From the NCBI GenBank assembly GCA_932521035.1, contig OW051492.1, forward strand, positions 5,518,001 to 5,582,000: DNA of 64,000 bases. Direction: 5' to 3'. A model generated the notes under the pieces. The model made no database searches, had not been told where the DNA came from, and saw only the letters and a list, made by a program, of their open reading frames with translations. The translations under genes were made by a program, and so were the position numbers. Within the stretch, counting starts at the first letter, position 1. Each line of letters opens with the position of its first letter. Positions 47,794 to 60,249 of the stretch are shown piece after piece. The stretch comes from Oscheius dolichura. Lineage: Eukaryota > Nematoda > Chromadorea > Rhabditida > Rhabditidae.

Positions 47794-50700
47794 TTAAATA
47801 TTGAGCGTAATTTTCTTCGACTGAAGCAAACTTGGTGGCGGTGAAAAATGTTCCCGGATTTGCTTTTCATCAATCACAGCAGCCTGAAAGCAAAGTAATA
47901 TTGTAGACAAAACAAAAAAAAACGTGTATAGTGAATAATAAAAATAAAAATAAAAAAGCAATCTTCTAGCAGCATAAACATACCTTTGAGCTGAGGTCTA
48001 GCTTTGCATCTACGAGTCTATCCAGCTTGCTCGGCCTCTTGTCCTGCAAAAAATTGAATTAAGTTTTCCTAAATTTTCACCTTTTCCTTTCTATCGCCTC
48101 TCGAGTTCTCATCTTTTGCTTTCGAAAGATCCTCTCGCTTTGTCTCGTCTTTCTTTTTATCTTCTTTTCTATCCGTATCTTTACTATGTTTAGAGGAGCG
48201 TTCCTTATCATCATGATGATGTCGATCTTTTTCCCTCTTATGGGTGTCCTTAGTTTTATCATCTTTTCTACGGCTATCTTTGTAATCCTTAATAACTATC
48301 AATAAAAATGATATCGCTTGTTCCTACCTTTTCTTTGTGTCTGTCATCTTTTTTTCGATGTTCTCTTCCGTCCTCACTCTCAGAATGGCGTCTTTCCTTC
48401 TTTTTGTCTTTGTCGTGCAATTCTCTATCCTTATGTTTTTCTTTCTCTTCTTTTTCACGTTTTTTCTTTTCTTTCTTTTCTTTCTTGATACGTTTACGCT
48501 CCTGCAATTAAAACAATTTTCATAAAGCGTATAACTACCTTTCTTTCCTCGTCTGTTTCTGATTTGTCTTTCTTATGCTTTTTATCTTTTTTATGCTTCT
48601 TGGCCTTCTTATCCTTTTTAGGTTTTTCTTTCTCGGAATCACTGAAATTGTTCCTATTGTTATAAAGAAAAAAATTACATCTTCTGTTTACTCTGGCCAT
48701 CTTGATCCCTCTTATCCCTTCCCGCCTTCTCATCACTTTTTCCAGGAGTACTTCCACTCTCAGAGTCAGAACTCCTATTCCGCGGACTGGATTCAAATTT
48801 GCGAATTACGGACTGCACACTTTCTGGTTCAGAAGATTTACGAACTTCGGGAGAAGTATGTACGCTGTCAGTTTCCTAGAGTGGATTACTTATATTATCT
48901 ATAATGTAATATACCTTCTCGCTAGGCTCAACAGTAGGCTCCACATTTTTTGATGTCTTCGTGGATGTTGGCTCGATATCTACATCAATAGGGTTCCCAT
49001 CATTGGAGTTATTCAACATATTAAGCTAAAAATATGTTGATCTTGAAGATAATGAAGGTATACTTGTTCGACTTCTTTTAGAGCATCGTCAATAGCAGCC
49101 TCCTCATCCAAAGGCTCTTCCACTTTCTCTTTTTTTACGCTGTCGTTTTCTGGACTAGGATCCTCTCTTTTCTCTTTACGACGTTTTGGTTCTTGTTCAA
49201 GAGTTTCATCGGCATTAGAACGTTTATAACTGGCTTTTTTTGAATCTTTAGCTTCGTAGTCTCTGATAAAAAGAATGTGTAGCATAACTCTATGAAATAA
49301 TACCTTCGCTTAGATCGATCTTTTGACCTTTCTCTTTCACGTCTATCATCCCTGGTTCTTCTTGGTCGCTTTCTGTCTTCGGATGTAGACCTAGAGCGAC
49401 GTCGTTCTCGGCTTCTAAAATGCTCATAAGAAATGAACAAAATCGAATAACCTTTTCGGTCTTCGGTATTCTCGATCTCTTGTTGTCGATGATTTGTCAT
49501 TACGTTTTAAAAATGCCTCCCAAACATCCATAAATTGGGAACCATTATTGGCTGACAGTGATGGACGATTGTACCTATATAGCATATGAAATTAAAGCAA
49601 TATACTAACATAGTATCTATCATTCCAACTCCTGGAATAGGAGGAAGTGTAGGCTGCGATGTATGCATGGCTGCTGACATCGCAGGAACCATTGGACTTG
49701 TTCCTGGAGGTGCCAACGGATCAGCAGTCATCATCATCATATTTGGGGGAGGCTGTGTAAAAGACGTCTGAGATTTATTCTGATAATGTTTCACAAACAA
49801 TCTTACAGGGACATGAATGGTAGGAGGCGGAACTGACATCGACGATGTCATTGTTTGCGGGGCAGATGTAACCATAGGAGCATTCTGTAGAAATAAAAGG
49901 GGTTTTAAAAACATCTGCGTTTGGAAAGATGAGTAATTTAAAACTTACGGGGTGAGGAATTTGAACAGGAGCTGGAGATAATCCAGCAGTACCCGCAGAG
50001 ATATTATGTTGCATGCCTGATGATGGCAACAGTCCTATTCTAAAAAAAATTCGCATGCGTTCATCTTTTCACAACATTTGATCTTACCGAACCCGTTCAT
50101 GGCCTTCACTAGGACTGCCTGCTTCCCATGTAGAAACCATTTGGCGAAGCATTTTGTTTGGTACAAGAGAATCGACAGATACCTATGAAACTAAATACCT
50201 AAACGAAGTGTCCTACCTGTGTTTTGTTGCAGTTCTCTCCAGGGCAATGCCGGTCTTCGGATTCAAGCAATCGCTGAGATATACAATCAGCACAGAAAGA
50301 AGTTCCACAGCACGTCGTCACAACAGCGTCTTTGAATAAATGATAGCATAATGGGCATATTAACTCCTTAGGAGGGACTTTTTCTAATACTGGAGTCTCC
50401 TCAACATTCTTAAAAGATATCTAATTAGTAACAATAAAATATCAATACTTTTTTGTGCTGTCTTGCCTTCCAATGCATTATAGGGATAACATATTTCCCT
50501 GATGGGTGAAGCATTGCTTGTGGATCATCAGCGGTTGTTTCCATAAGCTCTTGTGATGGTATTCCCGTTGTTCTCTTCTGATTCAACTGAAAAAATTAAT
50601 AACGTTGGTGTTGAGCCCTACTCAGCTCATCATCGCGGAACCTAAAGATGTTACAACATTTTTTTCTGAATATAAGAGATTTTAAAGTTTTACTACCGTA

Positions 50701-51964
50701 TCATCTAGTTTGCAGAGCAAATCACTTAATTACAAAAAAAAGAAGCTAACCCCTTGGCTAAATTATGCAATTTGCTTCTAGTATTACTAATACGCAGTGA
50801 AACAAATGGCTATGATCATCACAAAGAAATTTAATAACACTCAAAAATTGTTTGTAGCTTATTCATCCTATAATTCTATCTGACACTCAAATCTGTAAGT
50901 AGCATAAGGCCAAAACTTCTTAATAAGCCGTCATTACATTTCAAAACTTACGACACCCTACTTGTTGTCAACACATCTAGAAAAATTCTCTGGAGAACAA
51001 AACACCAAAAAGTATTTTTGGCTCTAAGTTTATCTGTAAGTCCGGCACAATCAAAAGCCGCGAGTCGCACCCATAGAAAGAAACAAAAATGATACAAGGA
51101 TACATATATGTTACAAGCCGCGAAGAAGAATTCAAACCCGAGGAGCTCATTACCAATGGGCAGTTCTTGAACCAGTGTCCGGGTTGATGGCAGCGGTTGC
51201 AGGTGTATGTCGGTGGAGGCGGTCCAGTCAAAGCTCCAGTTGGTCGTTTTACATAGCTGCAATTGAAAACATAATAAAATAAGCATATTTTCTGTATAAA
51301 TATCAATAGAAATCGTTATGTGTTAAATACAAAAAAATATACGGACCACTTACGTGCTTGAATCATACTTCTGTGTTGAAACGATTTTTATGTGTATAAG
51401 CCGCTCTTCTTCTGTCAATTTATCAAACTGGCTCTGTAAAAATAATATGAAATTAACTGGTTTTTATGCAAGGCAAATTTAAAGTTTCGAACTACTGCCC
51501 AGGGGTTTCATCCAAGACTTTTTATAAGCACGCTAATGATGTTACCTGCATTATATGGCCTGTGACATTCATACCAGAATCTAAGGATGTATCTGTTCTT
51601 TGCACCATACCCGTATTCACACCCCTGAAATGCAACGGTGAGAAATCGTTTTAAAAAAACAACCTACTGGATTTTAGGCAATTTTTCCCCGTCTTCTTTT
51701 GGAACCCTTTGAACAATGATCGACGAATTACGCGGAATTTGCTCATCTGAGGCATATTGGCGTTTAGTATGAGCATTCTGTGAAGACTAATTATAAAAAT
51801 AAAAGCCCATAACTCACTTGAAGGATAAGATCAAAGGCTTCGGCTTTGATGTTTTCTTTCTTGCATATTTCCCGTTTTAGATCGGCCGCAAGAATACTAA
51901 GACCATCAAAAGCGAGTGTCTTATATTCCAAGGTAGCACGAAACTTGTAATGAATTGAAGACAT
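47794..51964 (-). CDS. RBBP6-like protein: DWNN, zinc knuckle, RING, basic tail
   Basis: Nuclear E3-ligase-like subunit of the mRNA 3'-end processing machinery (yeast Mpe1, animal RBBP6). I resolve 21 exons from 51964-51818 down to 47883-47794, 881 aa, all phases agreeing. The ubiquitin-like DWNN domain (1 to about 80) reads MSSIHYKFRATLEYKTLAFD. The CCHC zinc knuckle (about 158-172) reads CNRCHQPGHWFKNC. The RING-like domain (about 237-285) begins LICPLCYHLFKDAVVTTCCG and ends in MLRQMVSTWE. A proline/methionine-rich region (PPPNMMMM), Arg/Ser stretches and very long Lys/Asp/Glu/Arg-rich blocks follow. The largest intron is 51153-50587 (567 bases). A TTTGCAG acceptor (51973-51974) precedes the ATG by 8 bases. 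It is the first gene of the candidate operon. Confidence 0.93.
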
Positions 51965-51972
51965 TCAATTGC

Positions 51973-51974
51973 CT
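51973..51974 (-). promoter_or_regulatory. Acceptor before the RBBP6 start codon
   Basis: ATTATTTGCAG on the minus strand ends 8 bases before the ATG. It could be spliced-leader addition to the first gene of the cluster, or a 5' UTR intron. Confidence 0.4.
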
Positions 51975-52712
51975 GCAAATAATCTAGTAAAAAACAACAA
52001 CAACAATGGAAGCAAAAATAAATGAAAGACACAGAATTGCAACGTAAACAAGAATTGTATTTCGAAGTGTTTGTTGGCCGGCTTTGCCGGTAGTACGCAT
52101 AACGAATACGAGACTTTGCGTATATATTTTTGCTGTGTACAGAGAAACTGATCGGAAAGAAACGTTTCGTGTTTCTCCTTCAGAGCAACACAAGACGGAA
52201 CAAAAGAAAGTGAACGTAGAACAGATACCAAAACAAAATACAAAATAACAATTTTGCATATGCCAAAGACTTCAATGAGAAAACATAGACTTCATTAGGC
52301 AATAACCTTGAATAAGTCATATGAACATTGTCAAGACGCTAAAAAGCAGCGAGCAATCTGTATATATAAAACAAAGCGAACCCCACTGAATCTAATTGAA
52401 TTAATTCATGATGTGTCCCTGTATATAAGAATAGGCGCATGTCTCAAACTCGAAACATCTGCTCTCACCATGCCAAACCAATTCACCGCTCTCGTTAGCC
52501 CACTCACGGAAATCGTTTTCACGCACATTTGCGGTTTGAAGGTCTCTTTTTCTTACGGAAGAAAAAGTAAAGCGATATTTACTGCTAGCAAACAATGAGC
52601 GCGTCTCTTCTCCGGGTCAGCCTGCAGTAATTGGCTCATTTTTATATTTCTTCCACTTTCCACCTCTTTTCCAAGGAGTTTCTATTTGTTTTACAGGCCA
52701 CTTGACGCTTCC
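51975..52712. other. Divergent promoter region between RBBP6 and the costars gene
   Basis: About 740 bases, A/T-rich on the left and changing to GC-rich on the right. The two flanking genes point away from it. A 96-codon + strand frame (52308-52598) has no recognisable domain and no splice context, so I treat it as chance. Confidence 0.45.
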
Positions 52713-54020
52713 ATGATTGTAAGAAAATGGCGGAAAGTGGGCGTTCAGACGTTGACCCTCACGTGTACAATAGCGAGTGGTGCGTTCCTCCTCCTCCTGC
52801 TGCATTCCCCTTTATTTTCCAGTACACAACTACAAGCCCCTGGTCGGGTTCAGTGACGCGGTTGAGAAGGCCTGGAGAGCTTTGAAAAGGAAGCACCGCC
52901 TAAAGGACAGGGACCCCCACCAGCTGTGCAAGGTATACTGTCTGGATCTCTCCGGAGTCTGGTATTTTGAGGTAAGCAGCTCTGCGGAGGTGTTGGAACA
53001 GCCAGCGTCACCCTCCACATCCACCCCCTCGCCCCTGGTCAAATCAAACACAGGTAAGTGTTCGGATTCGGAAAAAACTGACAGGGCATGAAAACTGCTA
53101 ACAGACACTCAAGTACACGTGACAATGATCCGCCGGGACGACGGCTATTTCATTTGGAACCGGGGCCTCGAGCCGGCGAGGTGCTCCTCCGACCCCATTC
53201 CGTCCTCCTCCTCTTGTCTTCTTTAACTCCAGAACATTGAACCTTACCCTCCGAGTCACCGAAAACCATCCTCCCCAATCCGAAACACTAACAATAGCAG
53301 CTGACCGCATCTGTGTGACAGTCCCCCTCCCTCGTCCGTATGCCGCCAGGTACCACACATCCCCTACTAATTGTAATGTATCCTCCTAATAAACATTTTA
53401 ATCCCGCTGTTCTCGAGGACACTTCCACCCGGGTCTCGGGTTTGTCTCGCTCTCCAGACAAGCAAATATCCAGGTGTTCAGCTTCGGAGATCGGCCGCGT
53501 CATGTTGAAGTTTCGAGAGCTAGAGGCCGCCGAGGTCGAGGGCAAAAAGGAGGACGTCTACTCGAACAGCTACGTGCCCAAAAAGTTCAGCAAGCAGAGC
53601 GCCGAGTACGGCACACCCAAGCCGGGCACCCTGACGGAGATGAGGGCCCAGAATGCCTGTGAGTGGCTGATCCCCTGCCACCGCTGATCCCCCGCTTTCA
53701 GCCAAGCACATAGCCAAGGAGATGCTGTATTTATGTGAGATGATCGAGGAGTACGGGTACAGACATAGACGGACCGGGGAGACGCAGATCACCTTCGGCA
53801 AGCTGTTCAACGTCTACCAGTTCATATCTGACAAGGCGGGTCTCTCCTCCTCCTCCACCTACAGAATCCATTCCAGGTGGTGGGTATGCTTCTACGGGCC
53901 CGCAAGCACAAGATGGTCGCTTTCGAGGGGGAGATGCTCTTCCAGCGGCGGGACGAGGCCACGGTGATCACCCTCCTCCTCAGCCCCGAAGAGATACAAA
54001 CCGGTTACAAGAATCTGTGA
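52713..54020 (+). CDS. ABRA/STARS-like protein with C-terminal costars domain
   Basis: Related to actin-binding Rho-activating protein, a muscle regulator of actin and MRTF-SRF signalling. Exons 52713-52779, 52823-53053, 53482-53658, 53702-53835 and 53877-54020 give 250 aa. The costars domain (about 160-250) includes KEMLYLCEMIEEYGYRHR, ITFGKLFNVYQFISDK|VVGM, LLRARKHKMVAFEGEMLFQR and ATVITLLLSPEE. These match the C-terminus of vertebrate ABRA closely. The last intron must use a GC donor (AAG|GCGGGT) to join ISDK to VVGM. The start is the ATG at 52713, whose frame matches the phase of exon 2; a later ATG at 52727 is out of phase. AATAAA begins 3 bases after the stop (54023-54028). Confidence 0.85.
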
Positions 54021-54022
54021 TG

Positions 54023-54028
54023 AATAAA
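54023..54028 (+). terminator. AATAAA of the costars gene
   Basis: Canonical hexamer two bases after the TGA stop at 54018-54020, implying a very short 3' UTR. Confidence 0.55.
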
Positions 54029-57000
54029 GGCTCAAATAGCCCGTCTGCCTAATCGGGCCCTCTAATCAGGGCCTCTCTAATAGGGTTCATTTTGCATGGC
54101 CGTCCTCCCTCCAGTTTACAGCTACCCATCGATTCCGACGTACTCTTCTGCTTGACCACCAGGTGTCTCCCCCTAGGTGGAGAGGGGGAAAGGTGTTTTC
54201 CGATCGAAGAGCTCCTTCCGGTCGGAGGACGACACTCAATTCGACCGGGCTAATGGCAGTCGGAAGGGAATGCCAATGCCCCGGGAGAAGTAGCCGGGCC
54301 TCGTCTCCCAATTAACCTCCTCGTCGACGAAGTAATCAGCCGAAGTGCGAATGGAGCGGCGATCGATGAGCCGCAGGTAAAAGAATTCTTTGTGTCATTT
54401 CCTCCCCATCATATCCGGTTCAAAGTGACCGTTTTTTGACTCCTCCGTGGCCGGCTCCTTCCACTTCCCAAATGGTTAGATAATGATCAGCCCGTCTGTG
54501 AGCATGCCACGTTACATAAACAGGAAAGGTTAGACACGCTCGAATTAATCAAAAGGCCACGGGGGACAACTCCACTCTGCCCAAAAATGCGTTGTATTCT
54601 GGCAGGTCCGACGAGTTGTTTACAGAGCGCGTGAAAGTGATCGCCATCGGATATATTGTCCTGTTGAGGCCCCATTGATCCGTGTCCTCCCCTCTTCGTC
54701 TCGATGTCCCTGATTAATCCCCCGTTTTCTCGAGGGTTAATGAAGTCGGCCGATACCCCGGCTCCATACAAAAAGACGACCTTGGTCTCCATTGAAAACA
54801 ACTGATCCGATAGACTTGGCGTCGTCTCCAGTCTCCCGGGTGTCCCTTTCCCCCATCACAACAACTTCAGTCTGCAAATCTGCTCCATGTTTTTTCCTCA
54901 TTCCCTACATATCCTTCTCATAAATCCCTAAGCTGGTTCCGGAGGTGTCTCTTTCCAAACTCCGGCGGCCCCTCCCCTGCCCCGAATGAGATTTGTCGCC
55001 GCCTGATTAAAACCCCGGGTCAACATTTGAACTTTACCTTTCTCCTGTCTTCGCGAGGCCCTTCTCCATGTCAAAAACAAGACCCCGCCCTAATTAGGAC
55101 GGGTCTCCTCTACCAAATTTCATGTTTTCATCTGAAGCAGTGGCCCGTCGTCCATTGATCCCCCTATCCCCAGGGGTATCCCCACTGGTTCCAGACAAAT
55201 TCCATTATTTCAAATAGTTCGTTTTCCCGCTGTTTGTCGACCCGCTTGTTTGCGACCTCCTCTGCTACCGCCACCTCGTCTGCCGGTCTTTGTGTCCATC
55301 TGTCCCACGTGTGCCCGAGGCTATCTCCCTCCGACCCAATAGGCCTCCTCCACTCCATTTCCCCTGATCGGGTCAAAAAGGTCTCATAAAGGCGAAGGCA
55401 AAGCCATTTGGTGTGTCCCGTTAATACGCCTTCCAATATCCATTAGGCGGATTTCTTGTTCGGAGAGGGTCTTCCTCCCAGGGACTTCTACTTCCCCCCG
55501 AGGTACCGCCACGGTTTGACCGACCGCCCCTGCTTATGAATCAAATTGCCCGCCCCTTTCCCACCTCAGTCAAACACATTTTACTCCCTCCAACCGATTG
55601 CGCAAAACTCTCGAGTATGCCGGGGATATGACGCTGGACCCGGCGAATCTCGGCCTATGCAGATTCCACGCGGCCAAAAATAGAGAACCAGAGATCTGGC
55701 CGGGAATACTCGACGACACCTTTCGCGCCATGAATCAACAAATGCTCCTCCCCGGGGCAAAGGTCTCCTCCGGATTATATCCCCTAGGAGACATCCTCCT
55801 CCTCCTCCACCACTAACAATCCCCATTGATAAGGGAACAAGTGTCCTCATCAGCATAACACCCTTTCGTGCTGCCTGTTCTGTCTTTTGACGTGGTTCTT
55901 CCCTAATCTGCTAGCCAATAACCTCGTATAATTCCTCGTCACCCCGCACTATAATCTTCCCTCAGAGGAGGACGTCGTCCCCTTTTTATCGGTGTCTGCT
56001 CTAACTCGATTACCTCCCCTCCAAATGTGACTATCCTCGCTTATTTTCTATCTGTCCCACAGCCGGTCTGTCCTCCCTCGGTTTGCCCGTCCTTCCCCTC
56101 CTCCTCCCCGACAGTTGCCATGCCAATAGCCAGGAGACCTTCTTTATCAGTTCCCATTCCCTTGGTTTTATAGCACTTTTTCCCGTTCAAGGAAAGTGAA
56201 ACAAGCCGGCTTGGCTAAGCCACGCCAATGTTTTGTTTATGGTGCTCGGACATTTCTCCACGAACAGCTCGTAAACTTTTAGAGACGCATTTCTCATTGC
56301 GGGAAAAGGCCCGGCCACGCACGCGACGTCACCTATCGCCTATATTTTTGTAACTCACGGGCCATGAAGAAAACACTTTTGGCACAAGGTGGAAGACTTA
56401 CGAAATTGTTATTTTTTATCTTCTTATTATTGCTTTTCTCGCGTGACTTCCTTCTGACGGATAATTGGGACAATGAGCACTTCTTGCGAGGGGCGACACG
56501 TAGCCGGATGACGGGAGTCCTCCCTGGGAATTAGCCTAGTTTGAGGGTACCCAGAAGGCACAGATTGCTGTCTCTGCAAATGAGGGGGCAGGCAGGAAAA
56601 GGACCCGTCTTCTCTGCAAAACGGGGAAGGGGCGATGTCTTGGAAAAGGAGTCCAGCTGGCGTGGACAAGACGAAAAAGCAGATGTATCAGCGGCATATT
56701 TTGAGGGGGGAAAACACCCAGAGACGAGTAACCAGGGGGAGGGGGCCCTCTCCCTCGGCCACTATTTCGGGGGTCGGTTTTATCTTTAGGTATTTGCCTG
56801 ATTGACTGCTCTCTTACTATCAAAGGACACGCTTTTTTCTCGAGGAGGGGGTTGGCCGGCGGCCGCTACAGCCTCATACGCCCAACATGCGCATTTCCAA
56901 TCCAGCTCCCGGCTCAGAAACTCCTCCTCCCTCCTCCTAGAAGTCATAAAAAAGAGTGTCATGGCTTTATTTTTTTGCTTGCCCCCTTCTGAATTCTGGC

Positions 57001-57295
57001 ATGAATATTCAATCCGGTGTTTTCTCTCGTGAGTTTCCTTTGTTGCGAGAAGCCGCGTGGCCCTCGATTGAGTTAAACTTTTTCCCGAGGAGGAGGACAT
57101 CCTCCTCCTGCCCCGGTTATTCATCTCAGACATGATTTGTTGCCGTAGCGTATCACATTTCCGAGCCGTGTCGCTTTGTTGCCATCTCACCCCCGCCTCT
57201 GAAGAATATCTAAACTCTCATTTGTCCTTTCTCTCTTCTTCACAACCTTCAAGACACGCAAGTTCAGGGGAAAGGTATGTTCTACTCACGATGAG
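54029..57295. other. 3.3-kb region upstream of the receptor ectodomains
   Basis: C/T- and G-rich blocks with many TCCTCC repeats and no convincing exon chain on either strand. It probably contains the promoter of the receptor unit starting at 57296. Confidence 0.4.
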
Positions 57296-58484
57296 ATGCG
57301 CACATTGGTCATCCTCCTGTTCCTCGTCGGCGATGTGGCCCCTCGTATGTATCAGAACCCGCACCATTCTCATGTTCAGGTCAGTTCTCTCTAAAAGTGC
57401 CAAAAGTGATTTCTAACTTCTCCAAGGTGTAGTGCTAGGGGTCCAGTCAGCGCTGTCTCATCGCGCCCCCTTATCTGACCTGACCTTTTTTAAAGTACAA
57501 TTCAAGTAAAAGACTATAAATAGAGGCAGTTCATTTCTTCTCAAAATGACGTTCAGGTGAGCGAGGATCACCCGATCCACATCCTCGTGCCCCTGCCCGT
57601 GAAGGAGTGCGGCGACTGTGCCGGGAAGAACCCCTTCCACCTGACTCTTTCGAAGGTCAAACCCGTCATCGACCTGGCCATCGAGAATGTCACCAGGAGA
57701 GGGTCTGTTCTCCCTCCTTTCCCCCAGTTGTTCTCTTCCAGATTGGTATGTCGGAATTGTCTCGAAGTGCACTACCGCGACTCTGACCTCTCGGATGCCG
57801 TCGGCCCGAACGTGGCCATCTCCCAACTTGTTCAGGTCCCTTTTGCTTCTCTTTTTCCCACACAAGGGTGTTGCAGAATGAGCTGGATGTCATAATTGGA
57901 TATGCCTTTGTTTATGCCCTAGCCCCTGTCGCCAGAATGAGCCCCTCGTGGTCGGACGCCGATAGTTTTGTAGGGCCATCCTCGTCCTCCAGGGAGAGAA
58001 CTGTTCCAGGGTATCCCCATCATCACTCCGGTCGGACTGGCCGTCACCCTCGACGACAAGGTGGAATACGCCCTCATGACCCGGATCTCCTCTCCCTACA
58101 AGGTAAGTCCCCGTCGGCCCTGTCCATTTCCATCCTCTTCAGAACATGTGCAAAGTGGTGAGGAATGTCTTCCACCAACACGGCTGGAGGTAGCCCTATC
58201 AATAATATTGTATGAATCTGTTTCAGCTCCCACTTCTACGCGTTCCACAACCACAGGATTCAGAATGGCCCAGCCGGGGAGTGTTTTCTACTGATGGCCA
58301 GTCTCAAAGGAGCCATGAGACATGTATGTCCTTTCCATTCATTTTTTGTTATTTTTCTTGTCTCTTTAGCTGGCGGCCAAACAAGAGAACCCAGACCATA
58401 ATTTCTGGCAGTTCGACGAGAAGGAGGGCATCCACCGAAAGGAGATCAAGGAGCACCTCCGAGATGCCAGCTTCATCGCCAACG
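57296..58484 (+). CDS. Natriuretic-peptide-receptor-like ectodomain, unit 1 (split by introns, 3' part not found)
   Basis: N-terminal part of a receptor guanylate cyclase or related receptor. Exons 57296-57379, 57557-57702, 57742-57835, 57877-57969, 58010-58102, 58143-58189, 58227-58323, 58370-58484, all phase-consistent; the frame ends in phase 1 at a GTGGGC donor. A signal peptide (MRTLVILLFLVGDVAP) is followed by an ANF-receptor-type type I periplasmic-binding fold. Landmarks: IHILVPLPVKECG, PVIDLAIENVTRRG, HYRDSDLSDAVGP, VIIGYAFVYALAPVARM, GIPIITPVGLAVTL, RISSPYKNMCKVV and FHQHGWRSHFYAF. No transmembrane, kinase-homology or cyclase exon follows before the second unit at 60250. It is either a truncated copy or a 5' cassette spliced to distant exons. 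Confidence 0.75.
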
Positions 58485-60249
58485 GTGGGCCCTTTCTTAC
58501 TTTTTTGTTTTTCCTCGCTATCCTCCCCGTTTCTACTTTCTTCTCCCTCTGCACACTAGTTACTCATTCTCTCTTAAAATATTTATGTCCCGGACGGGCA
58601 TCTCATGCCTCTGATGGCATCCTCTCGTCCGTAGGCGAGGTAACCGCCAGTTCGAGTAATTACAGGGCCCCTGTGGGGGTGTGGCCGGCCGACGCCTCCC
58701 TCTTCGGTGTATTCCTCGCCACGAAGTTTTCAAAGTGTCTCCAGACCTTGCGATGGGCATTATTCATGCGAATCCATTCCTCCGGACGCGCTTGATGGGG
58801 CACGGCACAGATTGGAAACCAGTGGAGGTCCTAAGAAATTCCCATGATCGCTCTCTCCCTAATAACCAAGGACAGACCCACGCATTGCCATATATTAGGT
58901 TTTGAACGGTTGCAAACGTGGACCGGAAGAGCCCGCGGAGCAGCTGGGTGGAAAATCGGCGCGTTAGGGAGAAGGTTATCCGAGGAAGTCCCGCTTTTTG
59001 GGGAATTGCAGCCACTTTGTTGCGTCAGAAGTGAAGGACTGTCCTTCGCTTGGTTACTGTAATGTCTAGTTGGATCAATTTGTCGGGAGAACGTGTGAAG
59101 GTGTGAGAGTTTTGCAATAAACCTGAGCACTTCTCGGGGTCATAAAGATATCTCCAGGAAGAGAGACTTTATGTCGGAAGAGAAGAGTCTGGCCAGAGTG
59201 GCCCCAGAACACCTGTTTCTGCAGAGCCACTTCCATTAAAATAATGCCGGCCATCAAACGGCCAGCTAAACGACGGCCCCCCGTCCACTTCTTCCATTGT
59301 TAGTTACTCCCAAAAAGATCGTTGTTTTCCCTGGTCTACCCGGGGGAAATTCCTCGAAATTCCTAAACTATCTGGTCTATTTTCGTTGTCGTCCCAAAGA
59401 GAGAGAGAGAGAGGAATTGTTTGCAAATTCCTTTTGTTCGTTTTTGGAGAGATCAAATCAGAGGAGAAGAGCAGAAGACGGCGGCCGGGTTCTTTGCACG
59501 AGACCTTGCAGCGTTGCCCGAAATTTTACACAGCCCCGGCTGCAGCATGACTGACGACGAGGAGAGGCGAGAGAGTCCTATAAAAGTTTAGATGGACTCT
59601 TCTTGGACTCGGAGGAGGATCAAAGAATCCGAGGAAGTGACGGTCGCGAGCATTGAACGGACCTCCCAGGACGAATAAGTCCGGTGTCGGCTTTCTCTAT
59701 TTGGTTACCATTATTCGCTCCTTTTTTGTCTTTTCCCTCCGTCTGCCGGCCTAATTGGAAGGTTCTCATGTTCTGTCTACGGTAGATAGCCATCTCAGTT
59801 GATCGCGTTCAGTTTCTCACCCCGTGCCAGTGACCAGCCCGTTACGGTGGGAATTGTCCTGGTCTCGTGAGAAAATTCCAAAAAAAAGACGAAAAGAGGC
59901 CGATATCTAATTGAGGGAAAGGCGTATTTTCCATTGAAATTCAGCTAGGAAGACGATAATTACCAGCTATAATAGAGCAGGGAGGATGAATAATTAGCCG
60001 GCCTTTCAAATTGTAGCCGTCGATCGCGGGCAATAATTGGACTCAGGGCACGGGGCTACGGATTAGCATTTTTAGAATGGAATTGCATATTTTTAGATGG
60101 ATGAAGATGGAAGAAATAGAAGAATCGGTGATAAGTCCATGATGCACCTTGGGGGCGCGGTCAGAGAGGCGGGGTGGGGGTTATAGACGCAGGGCGGTCG
60201 TGTTGTTGTGTGCCGTCGCAGTGCTACGCTCGCATGTCCCTATGAGGCC
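58485..60249. other. 1.8-kb spacer between the two receptor ectodomain units
   Basis: No exon continuing unit 1 could be found here on either strand. It contains a (GA)n run at about 59398-59413 and the presumed promoter of unit 2. An upstream mini-ORF (ATG TCC CTA TGA, 60234-60245) ends 4 bases before the unit 2 start. Confidence 0.45.

Noticed and set aside
52308-52598. 96-codon + strand frame upstream of the costars gene
   Set aside because: No homology, no domain and located in a divergent promoter region.
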